DNA of 64,000 nt from Deinococcus sp. JMULE3 (GCF_013337115.1 NZ_SGWE01000004.1:2673501-2737500); one strand, 5' to 3'; counted from the first letter of the stretch, positions 1 through 8,946 are shown. Notes: a model not told the origin generated them from the letters alone. Made by a program: numbers and translations.

Positions 1-741
1 CACCCAGACGACGATGTCCTCGTGCAGCGGAATCATGCGACCCACGGCCCGGCGGTGAGGGGGACCGGCCAGCGTGAAGTACCCTCCGGCGCCCCCGAAG
101 GTGCGTCCATGCGAGGAGAGCTGCAGTTCCCCGGCGGGGCCGACGGTGGCGGCCATCAGCACGGTCAGGTTGCCGCCGGGGAGGGGGAAGACGATGCGGA
201 CGCCGGGACCGTCCGGGAGGGTCACTTCGCTGTAGTACCCCACGAAGAGCACGCGGCCGGTGCGGCGTAACCGGCGTCGCCACACGGTGTACTGCACCTG
301 TCCGGAGGGGTCGCGTAGGTGGGTGACCTCGCCGTGGAGGCCCCAGGCGGTGTCCAGGCCGTCCAGCGGGACGTTCATCTGCTCCAGGCGGCGGCTGAAC
401 AGCGCGCCGAGCAGCTGGCCGAAGGTGCGGAACGGGCCGCGCCAGCTGCTCCAGACCTGCAGTTCGTAGCGGGACGTCTCGTCGTAGAATTCCGCCACGC
501 GGGGGTGAATGCCGGGGAACAGCGCGGCGCTGTCCTGCAGCAGCCCGCCCGAGGGGGACGTGTCCAGCGTCAGGTTCAGCGCGTCGGCCAGCTGCTCGGG
601 CTGATCGAAGCCGATGCGGCGCCGGGTGCCGACCGGGCCGAGCAGGTGGGGGTGGTCGTCCAGGGAACGCCCGGTTGCCCTGACCCATTGTTGGGTGATC
701 CAGTCACTGAGATACCCGCGTCGTTCCCCCAGCCACAGCAT
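1..741 (-). CDS. Hypothetical protein, cut by the left window edge
   Basis: An open frame of about 247 codons begins with ATG at 741 and runs off the left edge, so the C terminus is missing. No in-frame start is better upstream. The visible protein has a hydrophilic, Arg-rich N-terminal half with a motif HPRVAEFYDETSRYEL, then a beta-rich segment. No signal peptide, membrane segment or catalytic motif is recognisable. Codon use is GC3-rich as in neighbouring genes, which supports a real gene over the overlapping plus-strand frames. I do not recognise the family. It diverges from the HNH-like gene at 828. Confidence 0.6.
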   Translation of the reverse strand, partial: MLWLGERRGYLSDWITQQWVRATGRSLDDHPHLLGPVGTRRRIGFDQPEQLADALNLTLDTSPSGGLLQDSAALFPGIHPRVAEFYDETSRYELQVWSSWRGPFRTFGQLLGALFSRRLEQMNVPLDGLDTAWGLHGEVTHLRDPSGQVQYTVWRRRLRRTGRVLFVGYYSEVTLPDGPGVRIVFPLPGGNLTVLMAATVGPAGELQLSSHGRTFGGAGGYFTLAGPPHRRAVGRMIPLHEDIVVWV

Positions 742-827
742 GAGCGCACTATTCCAGATTCCGCGGGTCCGGGGTGTGCAGGTGCGCCGACCCGGTCGGT
801 GTGCTGCCCGCGCGCTATGGTGCCGTC

Positions 828-1160
828 ATGGGTCGTAAGGAACGCGAGCAGGCCAGCTGGATCGAGGACACGCGCACGGAGCCGCTGGACACGTGCGTGC
901 TGTGCGGGCGTGAGGGGGACATGACGGATCACCACCTCGTGCCGAAGTCACAGGGGCGGCGGCAGGGCGTGAAACTGGGCGAGATTCCCACCGTGAAGAT
1001 GTGCGCGGCGTGCCAGGGCTTCCTGGTGAAGACGTTCAGTAACGCGCAGCTGGCCAATGAACTGAATACCGTCGAGGCCATCCGGGAGCGGGAGGAGGTG
1101 CAGAAGTTCGTGAAGTGGGTGCAGAAGCAGCCGCTGTCGCGGGGTGTGCGCGTTCATTGA
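828..1160 (+). CDS. Small HNH-nuclease-like zinc protein
   Basis: A 110-residue protein. It has a CVLCG pair near residue 24, a DHHLVPKSQG segment, and a second CAAC pair near residue 61. This arrangement (CxxC, then DHH..P.S, then CxxC) resembles the HNH/zinc-ribbon fold of small HNH endonuclease-like proteins, where the His residues bind metal and DNA. The ATG at 828 is chosen because a TATGGT -10-like box lies 8 bases upstream, fitting a leaderless start; a longer frame upstream has no such support. Whether it cuts nucleic acid cannot be told from the sequence. The gene stands alone, between a divergent unknown gene and the subtilase at 1216. Confidence 0.7.
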   Translation: MGRKEREQASWIEDTRTEPLDTCVLCGREGDMTDHHLVPKSQGRRQGVKLGEIPTVKMCAACQGFLVKTFSNAQLANELNTVEAIREREEVQKFVKWVQKQPLSRGVRVH

Positions 1161-1215
1161 GGTGACATGGAGTGGCGGCTCAGGTGCGGGTCAGGCCGGG
1201 TGAGTACGCTGGCGT

Positions 1216-2553
1216 ATGCGCCCCTGGTTGCCCGGTCTGCTGCTGACGACCCTGCTGTCCGCGTGTGGAGGCGGTGGGTCGGTCACGCCGACCCCTACTC
1301 CGACGCCCACGCCGAAGCCGATCTGCACGCAGGCGGTGGCTGGCGCCCTGCCAGTGGCGGCGCAGGGGAATGCCGCTCCGGGCTGGACGGTGGGGGCGGC
1401 TGACTGGTCGAGGCCTCACGTGCCTGGGCGGGTGCTGGTCAGCAGCGTGCCCGGCGGACCTCGGTTGTCCACGCTGGGGATGACAGGTGAGGAGGTCGTG
1501 CCGGGCGTCACCGTGATCCGCACCGCTCCCGGCGAGGAGGTGGCCGTCGCGGGTCGCCTGCGGACTCAGGGCGTCGTCACCCAGCCGGATTACCTGTACC
1601 TGCCGCTGGTGACCCCGAATGATCCCGGCGTGCCGGGGAACGCCGGCGTGGCGGTCGGCGGGGCGCGGTTCGTTCAGTCGTACCTGACGCGCGTGAACGC
1701 CCCGCAGGCCTGGACGTTCCTGCAGGGATGCGGTAAGACGCCGGTCGCGGCGCGGACGGCGGTGCTCGATTCCCTGGTGGCGACCACCCATCCGGACCTG
1801 CAGGGTCGGCTGGCAGCGGGCCGGTCATACCTGGGTGGGGGATCGTCGGACGACGGGGGGCACGGCACGGCCACCACGGGCGTGATCGCCGCCACGACCA
1901 ACAATGGGCAGGGACTGGCGGGGCTCACCTGGAGTGGCGTCGTGACGCCCATGGAGGTGATCGGCGCGGCGGGCGCGAGCACCAGCACGGTCGCGCAGGC
2001 CGTCCGGGACGCCGTGAGCAGCGGCGCGAAGGTCATCAACATGAGCCTGGGGATCGCCGTGACCGGCACCGCCGACCCTGACCCTGCACTGTCGGCGGCC
2101 CTGACGAGCGCGGCGGGCAGCGCCGTTCTCGTCGCGTCTGCCGGAAACACGCCTGGGGACGGGCTGTACTACCCGGCCAGTCACCCGGACGTCATCGCGG
2201 TCGGCGCGGCGGGCAGTACGGATGCGCTGGCCTGCTACAGTGCCCGCCCACTGGCCGGTCAGACGGCCGCGGCAGCGCACTTCATGCTCGCGCCGGGCGG
2301 CAGCGGGAACTGCCCCGGCGCGACGAACGCCTCGCAGATGCTGGTGCTGAACCAGACGGGCGGGTACACCCTGCAGGCGGGCACCAGTTTCGCCGCGCCA
2401 CTGGTGTCCGGAGCTGCCGCCCTGATGCGCGCCGCGAACCCCGCCCTGAGCGCCCCGCAGGCGAAAGCGCTGCTGCTCTCCAGTGCCCGCGTCACCGGGG
2501 ACGGTCTGCGTTTTCTCGACGTGAACGCCGCCGTGCGGGCTGCGACCCGCTGA
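1216..2553 (+). CDS. Subtilisin-like S8 serine protease, lipoprotein
   Basis: A 445-residue exported protease. The N terminus is a lipoprotein signal (LLSAC, lipid-bearing Cys about residue 17), followed by a Gly patch and a TPTPTP linker. A prodomain-like region runs to about 160. The S8 triad is visible: Asp about 185 (VLDS), His about 216 (GGHGTATTG), oxyanion Asn about 311 (SAGN) and Ser about 391 (GTSFAAP). It should act at the outer face of the membrane or envelope. It lacks the extra cysteines and the PADW motif of the two subtilases at 20477 and 24764, so it is a different subgroup. It ends against the convergent pilC gene. Confidence 0.93.
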   Translation: MRPWLPGLLLTTLLSACGGGGSVTPTPTPTPTPKPICTQAVAGALPVAAQGNAAPGWTVGAADWSRPHVPGRVLVSSVPGGPRLSTLGMTGEEVVPGVTVIRTAPGEEVAVAGRLRTQGVVTQPDYLYLPLVTPNDPGVPGNAGVAVGGARFVQSYLTRVNAPQAWTFLQGCGKTPVAARTAVLDSLVATTHPDLQGRLAAGRSYLGGGSSDDGGHGTATTGVIAATTNNGQGLAGLTWSGVVTPMEVIGAAGASTSTVAQAVRDAVSSGAKVINMSLGIAVTGTADPDPALSAALTSAAGSAVLVASAGNTPGDGLYYPASHPDVIAVGAAGSTDALACYSARPLAGQTAAAAHFMLAPGGSGNCPGATNASQMLVLNQTGGYTLQAGTSFAAPLVSGAAALMRAANPALSAPQAKALLLSSARVTGDGLRFLDVNAAVRAATR

Positions 2554-2558
2554 ACGAC

Positions 2559-2585
2559 AAAAAAACCCCCGCGACCGTGCGGGGG
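2559..2585 (-). terminator. Rho-independent terminator of pilC
   Basis: A 7-bp GC stem (CCCCCGC/GCGGGGG, 2566-2585) is followed on the minus strand by a run of seven T (A run 2559-2565 on plus). It lies between the convergent subtilase and pilC stops. The T tract is on the pilC side, so it terminates pilC. Confidence 0.88.
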
Positions 2586-2603
2586 TCTCCTCTGGCATCG
2601 GCG

Positions 2604-3824
2604 TTATTGGCTGAGCTGGCCGATGATGGCGAACATCGGGAGGAACATCCCAGCGACGATCGTCCCGACGATCCCGCCGAGGAACACGATCATCAATGGT
2701 TCGATGGCGGCGGTCATGCCGTCCACGGCCTCGTCCACTTCGCGGTCGTAGAAGTCCCCGACCTTGATGAGCATGTCGTCCAGCGACCCGGTCTCTTCGC
2801 CGATGTTGATCATGCTGACGACCATGGGGGGGAAGACCTTGCTGGTCGCGAGGCTGCTGCTCATCTGCTCGCCGACCATGACGACGTTCTTGGCGTTCTC
2901 GATGCTCTCCTCGACGATGGCGTTGTTCGCGGTGCCTTTGGTGATCTCCAGGCTCTCGATGATGTTCACGCCGCTGCTGATCAGCAGACCGAAAGTGCGG
3001 GCGAATGAGGCGATGGCACTCTTCTGAATCAGGTTGCCCAGGATGGGTACCTTGAGCTTGATCTCGTCGATGACGACGCGTCCCTTGGGCGTGGCGTAGT
3101 ACCAGCGGTACAGGAACGTGAAGCCTGCGATGATGGCGACCAGAATGAGGATCTGATTCTGGAGGAAGCTGGAGACAGCCATGAGCATCTTCGTGATGAA
3201 GGGCAGTGGGGCGTTCAGCTGGGACAGGATGCTGGCGAACTGCGGGACGATGGTCGTCAGCAGGAAGTACGTGATGAGGATCGCGAAGACCAGTACGACG
3301 ACCGGGTAGGTCAGGGCGCTCTTGATCTTGCCTCGCAGCGCGAGTTCCTTTTCCTGGAAGTCCGCGATGCGTTCCAGGACCGAGTCCAGGGTGCCGCTGG
3401 TCTCGCCGGCACGAACGAGGTTCAGGTACAGGCGATTGAAGACCTTGGGGTGCTTGGCGATCGCGTCGCTCAGTGGCGTCCCGGCCTCGATCTCGGTTCG
3501 CATCTCCTTCACGACGCCCTGGAAGCCCTTGTGCTCGATCTGCTTCTGCAGGATCGCCAGGGACTGCACGAGCGGCACCCCGGCGTTGATCAGCGTGGCG
3601 AGCTGCTTACTGAAGATCGCCACCTGTTTCAGGCTGGGCGGGCGGTTGTCGAGGAACGGGATCTTGACGTCGGCGCTCAGGCCGGTCTTGGGGGGTTTGA
3701 TCTCGACGATCATCAGGCCCTTGGAGCGCAGGGCGTCCCGGACCTGGTTGGCCGTCTCGGCTTCCATCGAGGACTTCAGCACCTTGCCGGAGCGGTCACG
3801 CACGCGGTATTCGAAGACGGGCAT
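2604..3824 (-). CDS. pilC: Type IV pilus inner-membrane platform protein PilC
   Basis: A 406-residue type II secretion F-family protein, the inner-membrane platform on which the type IV pilus is assembled and retracted. The N terminus has the usual short cytoplasmic beta segment (MPVFEYRVRDRSGK). Two T2SF repeats follow (about residues 70-190 and 270-395), with membrane segments near 170-190, 215-240 and 375-400. Conserved LxxGxPL and GxxSG motifs are visible (INAGVPLVQSL, ISSGVNIIESL). The start is the ATG at 3824: a TATACT -10 box (3832-3837) lies 7 bases upstream, so the message is probably leaderless. In Deinococcus, type IV pili serve DNA uptake and motility. No other pil gene is in the window. 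Confidence 0.94.
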   Translation of the reverse strand: MPVFEYRVRDRSGKVLKSSMEAETANQVRDALRSKGLMIVEIKPPKTGLSADVKIPFLDNRPPSLKQVAIFSKQLATLINAGVPLVQSLAILQKQIEHKGFQGVVKEMRTEIEAGTPLSDAIAKHPKVFNRLYLNLVRAGETSGTLDSVLERIADFQEKELALRGKIKSALTYPVVVLVFAILITYFLLTTIVPQFASILSQLNAPLPFITKMLMAVSSFLQNQILILVAIIAGFTFLYRWYYATPKGRVVIDEIKLKVPILGNLIQKSAIASFARTFGLLISSGVNIIESLEITKGTANNAIVEESIENAKNVVMVGEQMSSSLATSKVFPPMVVSMINIGEETGSLDDMLIKVGDFYDREVDEAVDGMTAAIEPLMIVFLGGIVGTIVAGMFLPMFAIIGQLSQ

Positions 3825-3906
3825 ACCGCTCAGTATAGACTGCGGGCCTTGCGGTGACCTTACAGGTTCGGGGGTGCAGGCTGGACCCCGCTGGCCGCGC
3901 AGGGGC

Positions 3907-4533
3907 ATGATGAACAGCTTGGACAGATTGAATGAACTGGAGGCGGGCGTGCCGTGGGCGGCGCTGCTGGATGACGCGGCGGCTGTCCTGAAGCGGGGTG
4001 GGGTGGTCGCGTACCCCAGCGAGACGGTATGGGGTCTGGCGGCCCTGCCGGACGCCGCAGAGGGACTCTTCGTCGCCAAGGGGCGGGACGGTGGGAAGCC
4101 GGTGCAGGGGTCGTTCATGAGCCTGGCCTTCGCGCGGTCGTTTGTGCGGCCGGACGCGGCTTTCGATGCGCTGGTGCCGTTCCTGCCGGGGCCGCTGACG
4201 CTGGTCACGGGCGCGTCGCCTGCCTGCCCGGCGTCGCTCGCGCCGGGGGGGCAGGTGGGCGTGCGGGTGCCGGATCATCCGGTGGCGCTGGCCCTGCTGG
4301 AGCGGGTGGGTGGGGTGCTGGCGACGACCAGCTGCAACCCGAGCGGGCAGGCGGCCGCGCTGACCGAGGCGCAGGCGCGGGCCATGGGGCTGGCGGAACT
4401 GGTCCTGCCGGACGCGGGGGTGCCCGCGCTGGGCGTGCCGAGCACCGTGCTGGACGTGCCGTCGCGGCGGGTGCTGCGTGAGGGGGCCATTCCGGCACGG
4501 ACGTTGCTGGCGGCGCTGGCTGGTGTGCGGTGA
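3907..4533 (+). CDS. tsaC: L-threonylcarbamoyladenylate synthase
   Basis: A 208-residue YrdC/Sua5-family enzyme. It makes threonylcarbamoyl-AMP from threonine, bicarbonate and ATP, the first step of the t6A37 modification of ANN-decoding tRNAs. Family motifs are visible: GGVVAYPSETVWGL at the N terminus, KGRDGGKP (KxR..KP), FLPGPLTLV, VGVRVPDHP and the SCNPSG loop. Its length matches TsaC rather than the longer Sua5 with its extra C-terminal domain. Two adjacent ATGs (3907, 3910) are possible starts. The gene overlaps scpB by 4 bases (GTGA), implying translational coupling. Confidence 0.93.
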   Translation: MMNSLDRLNELEAGVPWAALLDDAAAVLKRGGVVAYPSETVWGLAALPDAAEGLFVAKGRDGGKPVQGSFMSLAFARSFVRPDAAFDALVPFLPGPLTLVTGASPACPASLAPGGQVGVRVPDHPVALALLERVGGVLATTSCNPSGQAAALTEAQARAMGLAELVLPDAGVPALGVPSTVLDVPSRRVLREGAIPARTLLAALAGVR

Positions 4534-5063
4534 GCGCGCCCAGCCTGCAGGCGCTGATCGGGGCGGCACTGCTCGCGGCGGGTCGTCCGGTGACGGTGCG
4601 GGAACTGGCTGGGGTACTGGGCGTGCCGGAGGATGCCGCGCAGCGGGCGACCGACGCGTTTGCCGCGCGGGTGCAGGGGGCGGACCTGGGGTTCGTGGTC
4701 GAGGCGGTGGCCGGCGGGTACCGGCTGGTGGTGCCGCCGGTGACGGCCCCGCACCTCGCGCCGCTGCTGTCCCCGCCGCCGCTCCCGGCGCTGAGCAGCG
4801 CGGCGCTGGAGGTCCTGGCCGTGATCGCGTACCGGCAGCCGGTGACCCGCGCGGAGATCGAGGCGATGCGCGGCGGGAGCGCCAGTACGGTCGTGACCCT
4901 GCAGGAACGGGAACTCGTGAAGGTCGTGGGCCGTTCGGACGCGGTGGGGCAGCCGCTGCTGTACGGCACGACCGAGCGCTTCCTGCTGGAATTCGGCCTG
5001 ACGTCCCTGGGGGACCTGCCGCCGCTGGAATCGGGGAATTTCGCGCATCTGCTGCGCGGCTGA
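4530..5063 (+). CDS. scpB: Segregation and condensation protein B (ScpB)
   Basis: A 177-residue winged-helix protein of the SMC-ScpA-ScpB condensin, which organises the chromosome for segregation. The two wHTH domains are visible. The first is around PVTVRELAGVLGV (residues 20-35) and the second around LEVLAVIAYRQPVTRAEIE, the family signature near residues 90-110. LLYGTTERFLLEFGL near the end is the typical ScpB C-terminal motif. The GTG start overlaps the tsaC stop by 4 bases. scpA is not in the window. Confidence 0.93.
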   Translation: MSAPSLQALIGAALLAAGRPVTVRELAGVLGVPEDAAQRATDAFAARVQGADLGFVVEAVAGGYRLVVPPVTAPHLAPLLSPPPLPALSSAALEVLAVIAYRQPVTRAEIEAMRGGSASTVVTLQERELVKVVGRSDAVGQPLLYGTTERFLLEFGLTSLGDLPPLESGNFAHLLRG

Positions 5064-5187
5064 CGGCGCGCCGGGGGCGTCCGCCGGGGTGGTTGCCCTT
5101 GCCCCCCCGGCCCGGATGAGCGAACATGAGGTCCAGAGGGTTGTGCCGGAGCTGAAGCAGGTCGGTCCTCGGAACAACGCCCTCTTC

Positions 5188-5949
5188 ATGACCAAGTCCA
5201 CCGCGAGCCTCGAAACCTTCGACTTCCTGGAACTGCTGTACCTGCTCGCCGAGCAGGGCCGCAGCGGCGTGCTGTACGTGTTCCGTCCTGACGGGCAGTT
5301 CCAGGCGTGGCTGGAGGGCGGCCGGGTGCGTCACCTGCAACTCGGGCAGGATCAGGGCGTGCCGGCCCTGGTGCGGCTGATGCGTGACCCGATCGGACGT
5401 TTTCATTTCGACGAGGGGGTCACGCACCCGAATCCGCGACTGGACGCCTCGCTGGATGAGGTGACGCTGGAGGCGCTGGAGGCGCTGCCCGTGCAGGACC
5501 TGCCGTTCGAGGGTCCGGCGCGGATCACGTCCCCGGAGCGGGTGCGGCGGATGCGCTGGAGTCTGAAGGAACTGGACGTCCTGAAGATGATCGACGCGCA
5601 GAAACCCGTGAAGGACCTCGTGGATGACCCGGACGTGAAGCGGATGCTGCTGAAACTGTTCCGGATCGGACTGCTGGTGCCTCGGCGGTCGCGCACGGCG
5701 CGGCTGGTCGTGACGATCACGCGGCAGGTGCGCGACGTGGTGCTGGTCGACGAGGTCATCTTCCGCCGCTGGAAGGAGGACATCGTGCGCCACCCGCAGT
5801 TCGTGGCGGTCCGCAGCGACACCGGGCAGGTGTTCTCCCTGCCGGTGCGGGTGGGATCGAACCTCACGACGCAACTGATGATCCCGCCGGAACTGCTGAT
5901 GCGCACCACGCTGCGCGCCGGGGAGAGCGTCCTCGTCAAACCTGTCTGA
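5188..5949 (+). CDS. DUF4388 (PATAN-type) domain protein
   Basis: About 253 residues from the ATG at 5188; in-frame starts at 5089 and 5116 are possible but add poorly conserved-looking sequence. The N-terminal 90 residues (FLELLYLLAEQGRSGVLYV, then a predicted strand and LEGGRVRHL) match the DUF4388 pattern found in Deinococcus-Thermus regulators and gliding-type proteins. A middle helical domain and a C-terminal beta-rich segment (VIFRRWKEDIV through GESVLVKPV) follow. No enzymatic motif is seen. It may be a signalling adaptor. It lies 124 bases after scpB and probably has its own promoter. Confidence 0.75.
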   Translation: MTKSTASLETFDFLELLYLLAEQGRSGVLYVFRPDGQFQAWLEGGRVRHLQLGQDQGVPALVRLMRDPIGRFHFDEGVTHPNPRLDASLDEVTLEALEALPVQDLPFEGPARITSPERVRRMRWSLKELDVLKMIDAQKPVKDLVDDPDVKRMLLKLFRIGLLVPRRSRTARLVVTITRQVRDVVLVDEVIFRRWKEDIVRHPQFVAVRSDTGQVFSLPVRVGSNLTTQLMIPPELLMRTTLRAGESVLVKPV

Positions 5950-6007
5950 CCGGCCCGACAGGCCAGCCCGTCTGATCCTCCTTCGCGGCGGTGGGGGAGA
6001 CGCCCGG

Positions 6008-6013
6008 TACACT
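6008..6013 (+). promoter_or_regulatory. Leaderless -10 box of gatA
   Basis: TACACT ends 8 bases before the gatA ATG at 6022. That distance puts the transcription start at or near the A of the start codon. No good -35 box is seen. Confidence 0.7.
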
Positions 6014-6021
6014 GGCGCGGT

Positions 6022-7470
6022 ATGGCCTTCACCTCCGCCGCAACTCAGGCGCGCCGCGTTCAGGCGCGTGACCTCTCCCCGCAGGACCTGACCGATCAGG
6101 CCCTGAACCGCATCGAGGCGGCCCGCGACCTGAATGCCGTCGTCAGCGTGAATCCGAACGCGCAGGCTCAGGCACAGGCCGTGCAGACACGTCTGGACGC
6201 CGGGGAGACCCTGCCGCTGGCGGGCGTGCCGGTCATCGTGAAGGACAACATCAACGTGACGGGCACCGAGACGACCTGCGGGAGCCGCATCCTGCGCGGG
6301 TACGTCAGTCCCTACGACGCGACGGCCTCCGCGCGCCTGACCCGCGCGGGCGCCGTGATCGTCGCGAAGGCGAACATGGACGAGTTCGCGATGGGCAGCT
6401 CCACCGAGAGCAGCGCGCACGGCCCCACCCTGAACCCCTGGGATACCGGGCGCGTGCCGGGCGGCAGCAGCGGCGGGAGCGCCGTGGCGGTCGCGGCGAA
6501 CCTCGTGGACGTCAGCCTGGGCAGCGACACGGGCGGCAGCGTCCGGCAGCCCGCCGCGTTCACCGGCGTGTACGGCCTGAAACCCACCTACGGCCGCGTG
6601 AGCCGCTCGGGGCTGGTCGCGTACGCCAGCAGCCTCGACCAGATCGGGCCGTTCGCCCGCACCGCGGAGGACCTGGCGCTGATCATGAACGTCATCGCCG
6701 GGCACGACCCGCACGACGCCACCAGCCTGGACGCGCCCCCCACCTTCGCGGCGGGCACCCCGGACGACCTGCGCGGCCTGCGCGTGGGCGTGATCACCGA
6801 GAGCCTCGCGGGGAACACGGCGGGCGTGGACGCCACCCTGAACGCCACGCTGGACGCCCTGCGCGGCGCGGGCGCGACCGTCAGCGAGGTCAGCCTGCCC
6901 GAACTGCGGTACGCCATCGCCGCGTACTACCTGATCGCGATGCCCGAGGCGAGCAGCAACCTCGCCCGCTTCGACGGCATGGTGTACGGCCAGCGCGCCC
7001 AGGGCAGCGACCTGACCGAGGCGATGACCCTCACCCGCGAGCAGGGCTTCGGGCCCGAGGTGCAGCGCCGCATCCTGATCGGCACCTACGCCCTGAGTAG
7101 CGGGTACTACGACGCGTACTACAGCAAGGCCATGAAGGTCCGCCGCCTGATCGCCGACCGCTTCACCCAGGCCTTCGGGCAGTTCGACGTGCTCGTCACG
7201 CCCACCAGTCCGTTCCCCGCCTTCCGGCGCGGCGAGAAGACCAGCGATCCCCTGGCCATGTACGCCGCCGACGTGGACACCGTCGCCATCAACCTCGCGG
7301 GCCTGCCCGCCCTGAGCGTCCCCGCCGGATTCGACACGGCGGAGGGCGTGCGCCTCCCGGTCGGCATCCAGTTCATCGCGCCGCCCCTCCAGGACGAACG
7401 CCTCGTCCGGATTGCGGGCGGCCTGGAAGGCATCGGCATCGCGCAACCGCAGGTGGCCCCGGGGTACTGA
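6022..7470 (+). CDS. gatA: Asp-tRNA(Asn)/Glu-tRNA(Gln) amidotransferase subunit A
   Basis: A 482-residue amidase-signature enzyme. It releases ammonia from glutamine for transamidation of mischarged Asp-tRNA(Asn) or Glu-tRNA(Gln) in the GatCAB complex. The Ser-cisSer-Lys triad is visible: Lys74 (PVIVKDN), Ser149 (GGSSGGSA) and Ser173 (GSDTGGSVRQP), with the spacing expected for GatA. Full length. gatB and gatC are not in the window, so the genes are dispersed. The ATG at 6022 is supported by the -10 box 8 bases upstream. It converges with truB across a palindromic repeat. Confidence 0.95.
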   Translation: MAFTSAATQARRVQARDLSPQDLTDQALNRIEAARDLNAVVSVNPNAQAQAQAVQTRLDAGETLPLAGVPVIVKDNINVTGTETTCGSRILRGYVSPYDATASARLTRAGAVIVAKANMDEFAMGSSTESSAHGPTLNPWDTGRVPGGSSGGSAVAVAANLVDVSLGSDTGGSVRQPAAFTGVYGLKPTYGRVSRSGLVAYASSLDQIGPFARTAEDLALIMNVIAGHDPHDATSLDAPPTFAAGTPDDLRGLRVGVITESLAGNTAGVDATLNATLDALRGAGATVSEVSLPELRYAIAAYYLIAMPEASSNLARFDGMVYGQRAQGSDLTEAMTLTREQGFGPEVQRRILIGTYALSSGYYDAYYSKAMKVRRLIADRFTQAFGQFDVLVTPTSPFPAFRRGEKTSDPLAMYAADVDTVAINLAGLPALSVPAGFDTAEGVRLPVGIQFIAPPLQDERLVRIAGGLEGIGIAQPQVAPGY

Positions 7471-7474
7471 TCTC

Positions 7475-7530
7475 GTGAGTGGGAAGTGGTGAGTGGGTTC
7501 AGCTCGTTCCACTCCCCACTCCCTACTCAC
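7475..7530. repeat. Family B palindrome, copy B1 (gatA/truB)
   Basis: A GTGAGTGGG-rich arm pairs with CCACTCCC...ACTCAC across a 12-base centre. It fills the gap between the convergent gatA and truB stops. It probably folds into a hairpin and acts as a two-way terminator. Related palindromes lie at 9845, 10411, 41781, 42708 and (half) 58429. Confidence 0.8.
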
Positions 7531-7534
7531 CCCT

Positions 7535-8476
7535 TTACGCCCAGGCGCGCACGACTTTCAGCTGTTCGCCGTTGCCGTCCACGACGGCCACGAGGTCGCC
7601 GCCCAGGGTGATGACGTGGCGGCCCTGTGCGGTGTGGGCCGGGCGTTTGCCCTGGCGCAGTTCGCGGGCGAGGCGGTCGTCGGCCTCGATGACGGGGAAG
7701 TCCAGCGCGGCGAGGTCGGGAATGCCGGTCGCGCCGGGCAGGTCGTTCACGGTCACGGCGCCCCGCAGGTCGTAGCGGCCCACGCGGGTGCGGACCAGGC
7801 CGCCCAGGTGCGCGGGCACGCCCAGAGCGGCGCCCACGTCGCGGGCGAGGGAGCGCAGGTACGTGCCGCTGCCCACGCTGGCGCGGACGAGCAGGGTGGG
7901 GTACTCGCCCAGCGCGGGCGGCAGCGTGAAGGTGTGCCCGTTTCCAGTTGTGCTGGCGTCCACCGGGGTCCAGTGCTGCGGGTCGAAAGTGCGCGGCGCG
8001 GCGTCCACGCTGGGGTACACGCCCAGCAGGTTCAGCGAGTGGATCACCACGTTCCGCGCGGGCAGGTCCAGCGTGCCCCCGGCGCGGGCGACCGCGTAGG
8101 CCCGCTGGCCACCCACCTGAATGGCACTGTACTGCGGCGGCACCTGCGCCTGCGGACCGGTGAAGGTGTTCAGGAGCTCCTGCACGCGCGCGGCGTCCAG
8201 CGTGGGTACCTCTGCGACCTCCTCCACGGGCCCCTCGGCGTCCAGGGTCGGCGTACCGGCCCCGAGGCTGATCCACGCGAGGTAATCCTTGCTGTCGGCC
8301 TCCATGAACTGCACGACCTTCGTGCTGTCGTCCACGCATAGCACCAGCACCCCGGTTGCCAGCGGGTCCAGCGTGCCGGTGTGCCCGACGCGTTTCGTGC
8401 CGCGCGCCCGCCTCGCGCGGTTCACGACATCGTGCGAGGTGAGGTTCAGCGGCTTGTCCACGGCAATCACGGGCAT
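7535..8476 (-). CDS. truB: tRNA pseudouridine(55) synthase
   Basis: A 313-residue TruB-family enzyme that isomerises U55 of tRNA in the T-loop. The catalytic motif GHTGTLDPLATGVL lies near residues 31-44, with Asp37 as nucleophile. The N-terminal KPLNLTSHDVVN and the SKDYLAWISLG (Y/L) motif are typical. The C-terminal 60-70 residues (GLVRTRVGRYDLRGAVTV and onward) include the TruB_C/PUA-like part. The start is the ATG at 8476. The gene runs convergent with gatA and divergent from the small membrane protein at 8575. Confidence 0.94.
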   Translation of the reverse strand: MPVIAVDKPLNLTSHDVVNRARRARGTKRVGHTGTLDPLATGVLVLCVDDSTKVVQFMEADSKDYLAWISLGAGTPTLDAEGPVEEVAEVPTLDAARVQELLNTFTGPQAQVPPQYSAIQVGGQRAYAVARAGGTLDLPARNVVIHSLNLLGVYPSVDAAPRTFDPQHWTPVDASTTGNGHTFTLPPALGEYPTLLVRASVGSGTYLRSLARDVGAALGVPAHLGGLVRTRVGRYDLRGAVTVNDLPGATGIPDLAALDFPVIEADDRLARELRQGKRPAHTAQGRHVITLGGDLVAVVDGNGEQLKVVRAWA

Positions 8477-8574
8477 ACGGGGGAGGGTAGCAGAGGCGGG
8501 GCCGCCGCAGTGCCCCCCGGCGGCCGGGACCGCGCGGGACGTTTCCTCTCATCCGGGCGGGTAGACTGGGTCCT

Positions 8575-8946
8575 GTGTTGCGTGTCGCGTTCTGGCTGAC
8601 CGCCCTGCTGTTCATCCCGCTGGGCCTGTACCTCTACTTCCTGCCGCCGGACGTCGCGTCCCTGATCGGGGTGTCCCCCCTGTGGCTGGCGCGCGGAGCG
8701 GGCGCACTGGTGCTCGCGTGGGGCGCGTTCCAGGTCGCGGCGGGATTCGCGCCGGACCGCGTGAAGATCGGCGGACTCGTCGGCGGGCACCTGCTGCTGG
8801 TCGCGGCGCTCGTTCCGGCGGCGCTGCGCGGCGGGGACGCTCTGGCCGCGCCCGTCCGGACGTCCATGCTGGTCGTGTCGGGCGTGCTGGCCGTGCTGGC
8901 CGTCCTGGGCATCCTGGGCACTCCGTCCCGCCGGGGGCGCTTGTGA
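8575..8946 (+). CDS. Small four-helix membrane protein, unknown
   Basis: A 123-residue hydrophobic protein with four predicted membrane helices (about residues 5-27, 37-60, 65-83 and 93-115) and an Arg-rich tail. No recognised motif. The GTG start at 8575 is supported by TAGACT (8562-8567), 7 bases upstream, a leaderless layout. The next gene, a pseudouridine synthase, is separated only by a family A repeat that begins at the stop codon. Function unknown. Confidence 0.7.
   Translation: MLRVAFWLTALLFIPLGLYLYFLPPDVASLIGVSPLWLARGAGALVLAWGAFQVAAGFAPDRVKIGGLVGGHLLLVAALVPAALRGGDALAAPVRTSMLVVSGVLAVLAVLGILGTPSRRGRL

Noticed and set aside
3796..7530. A very long minus-strand open frame (over 1,200 codons) opposite tsaC, scpB, the DUF4388 gene and gatA
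   Set aside because: It is antisense to well-recognised genes, with Arg/His/Pro-rich nonsense composition typical of shadows in GC-rich DNA.
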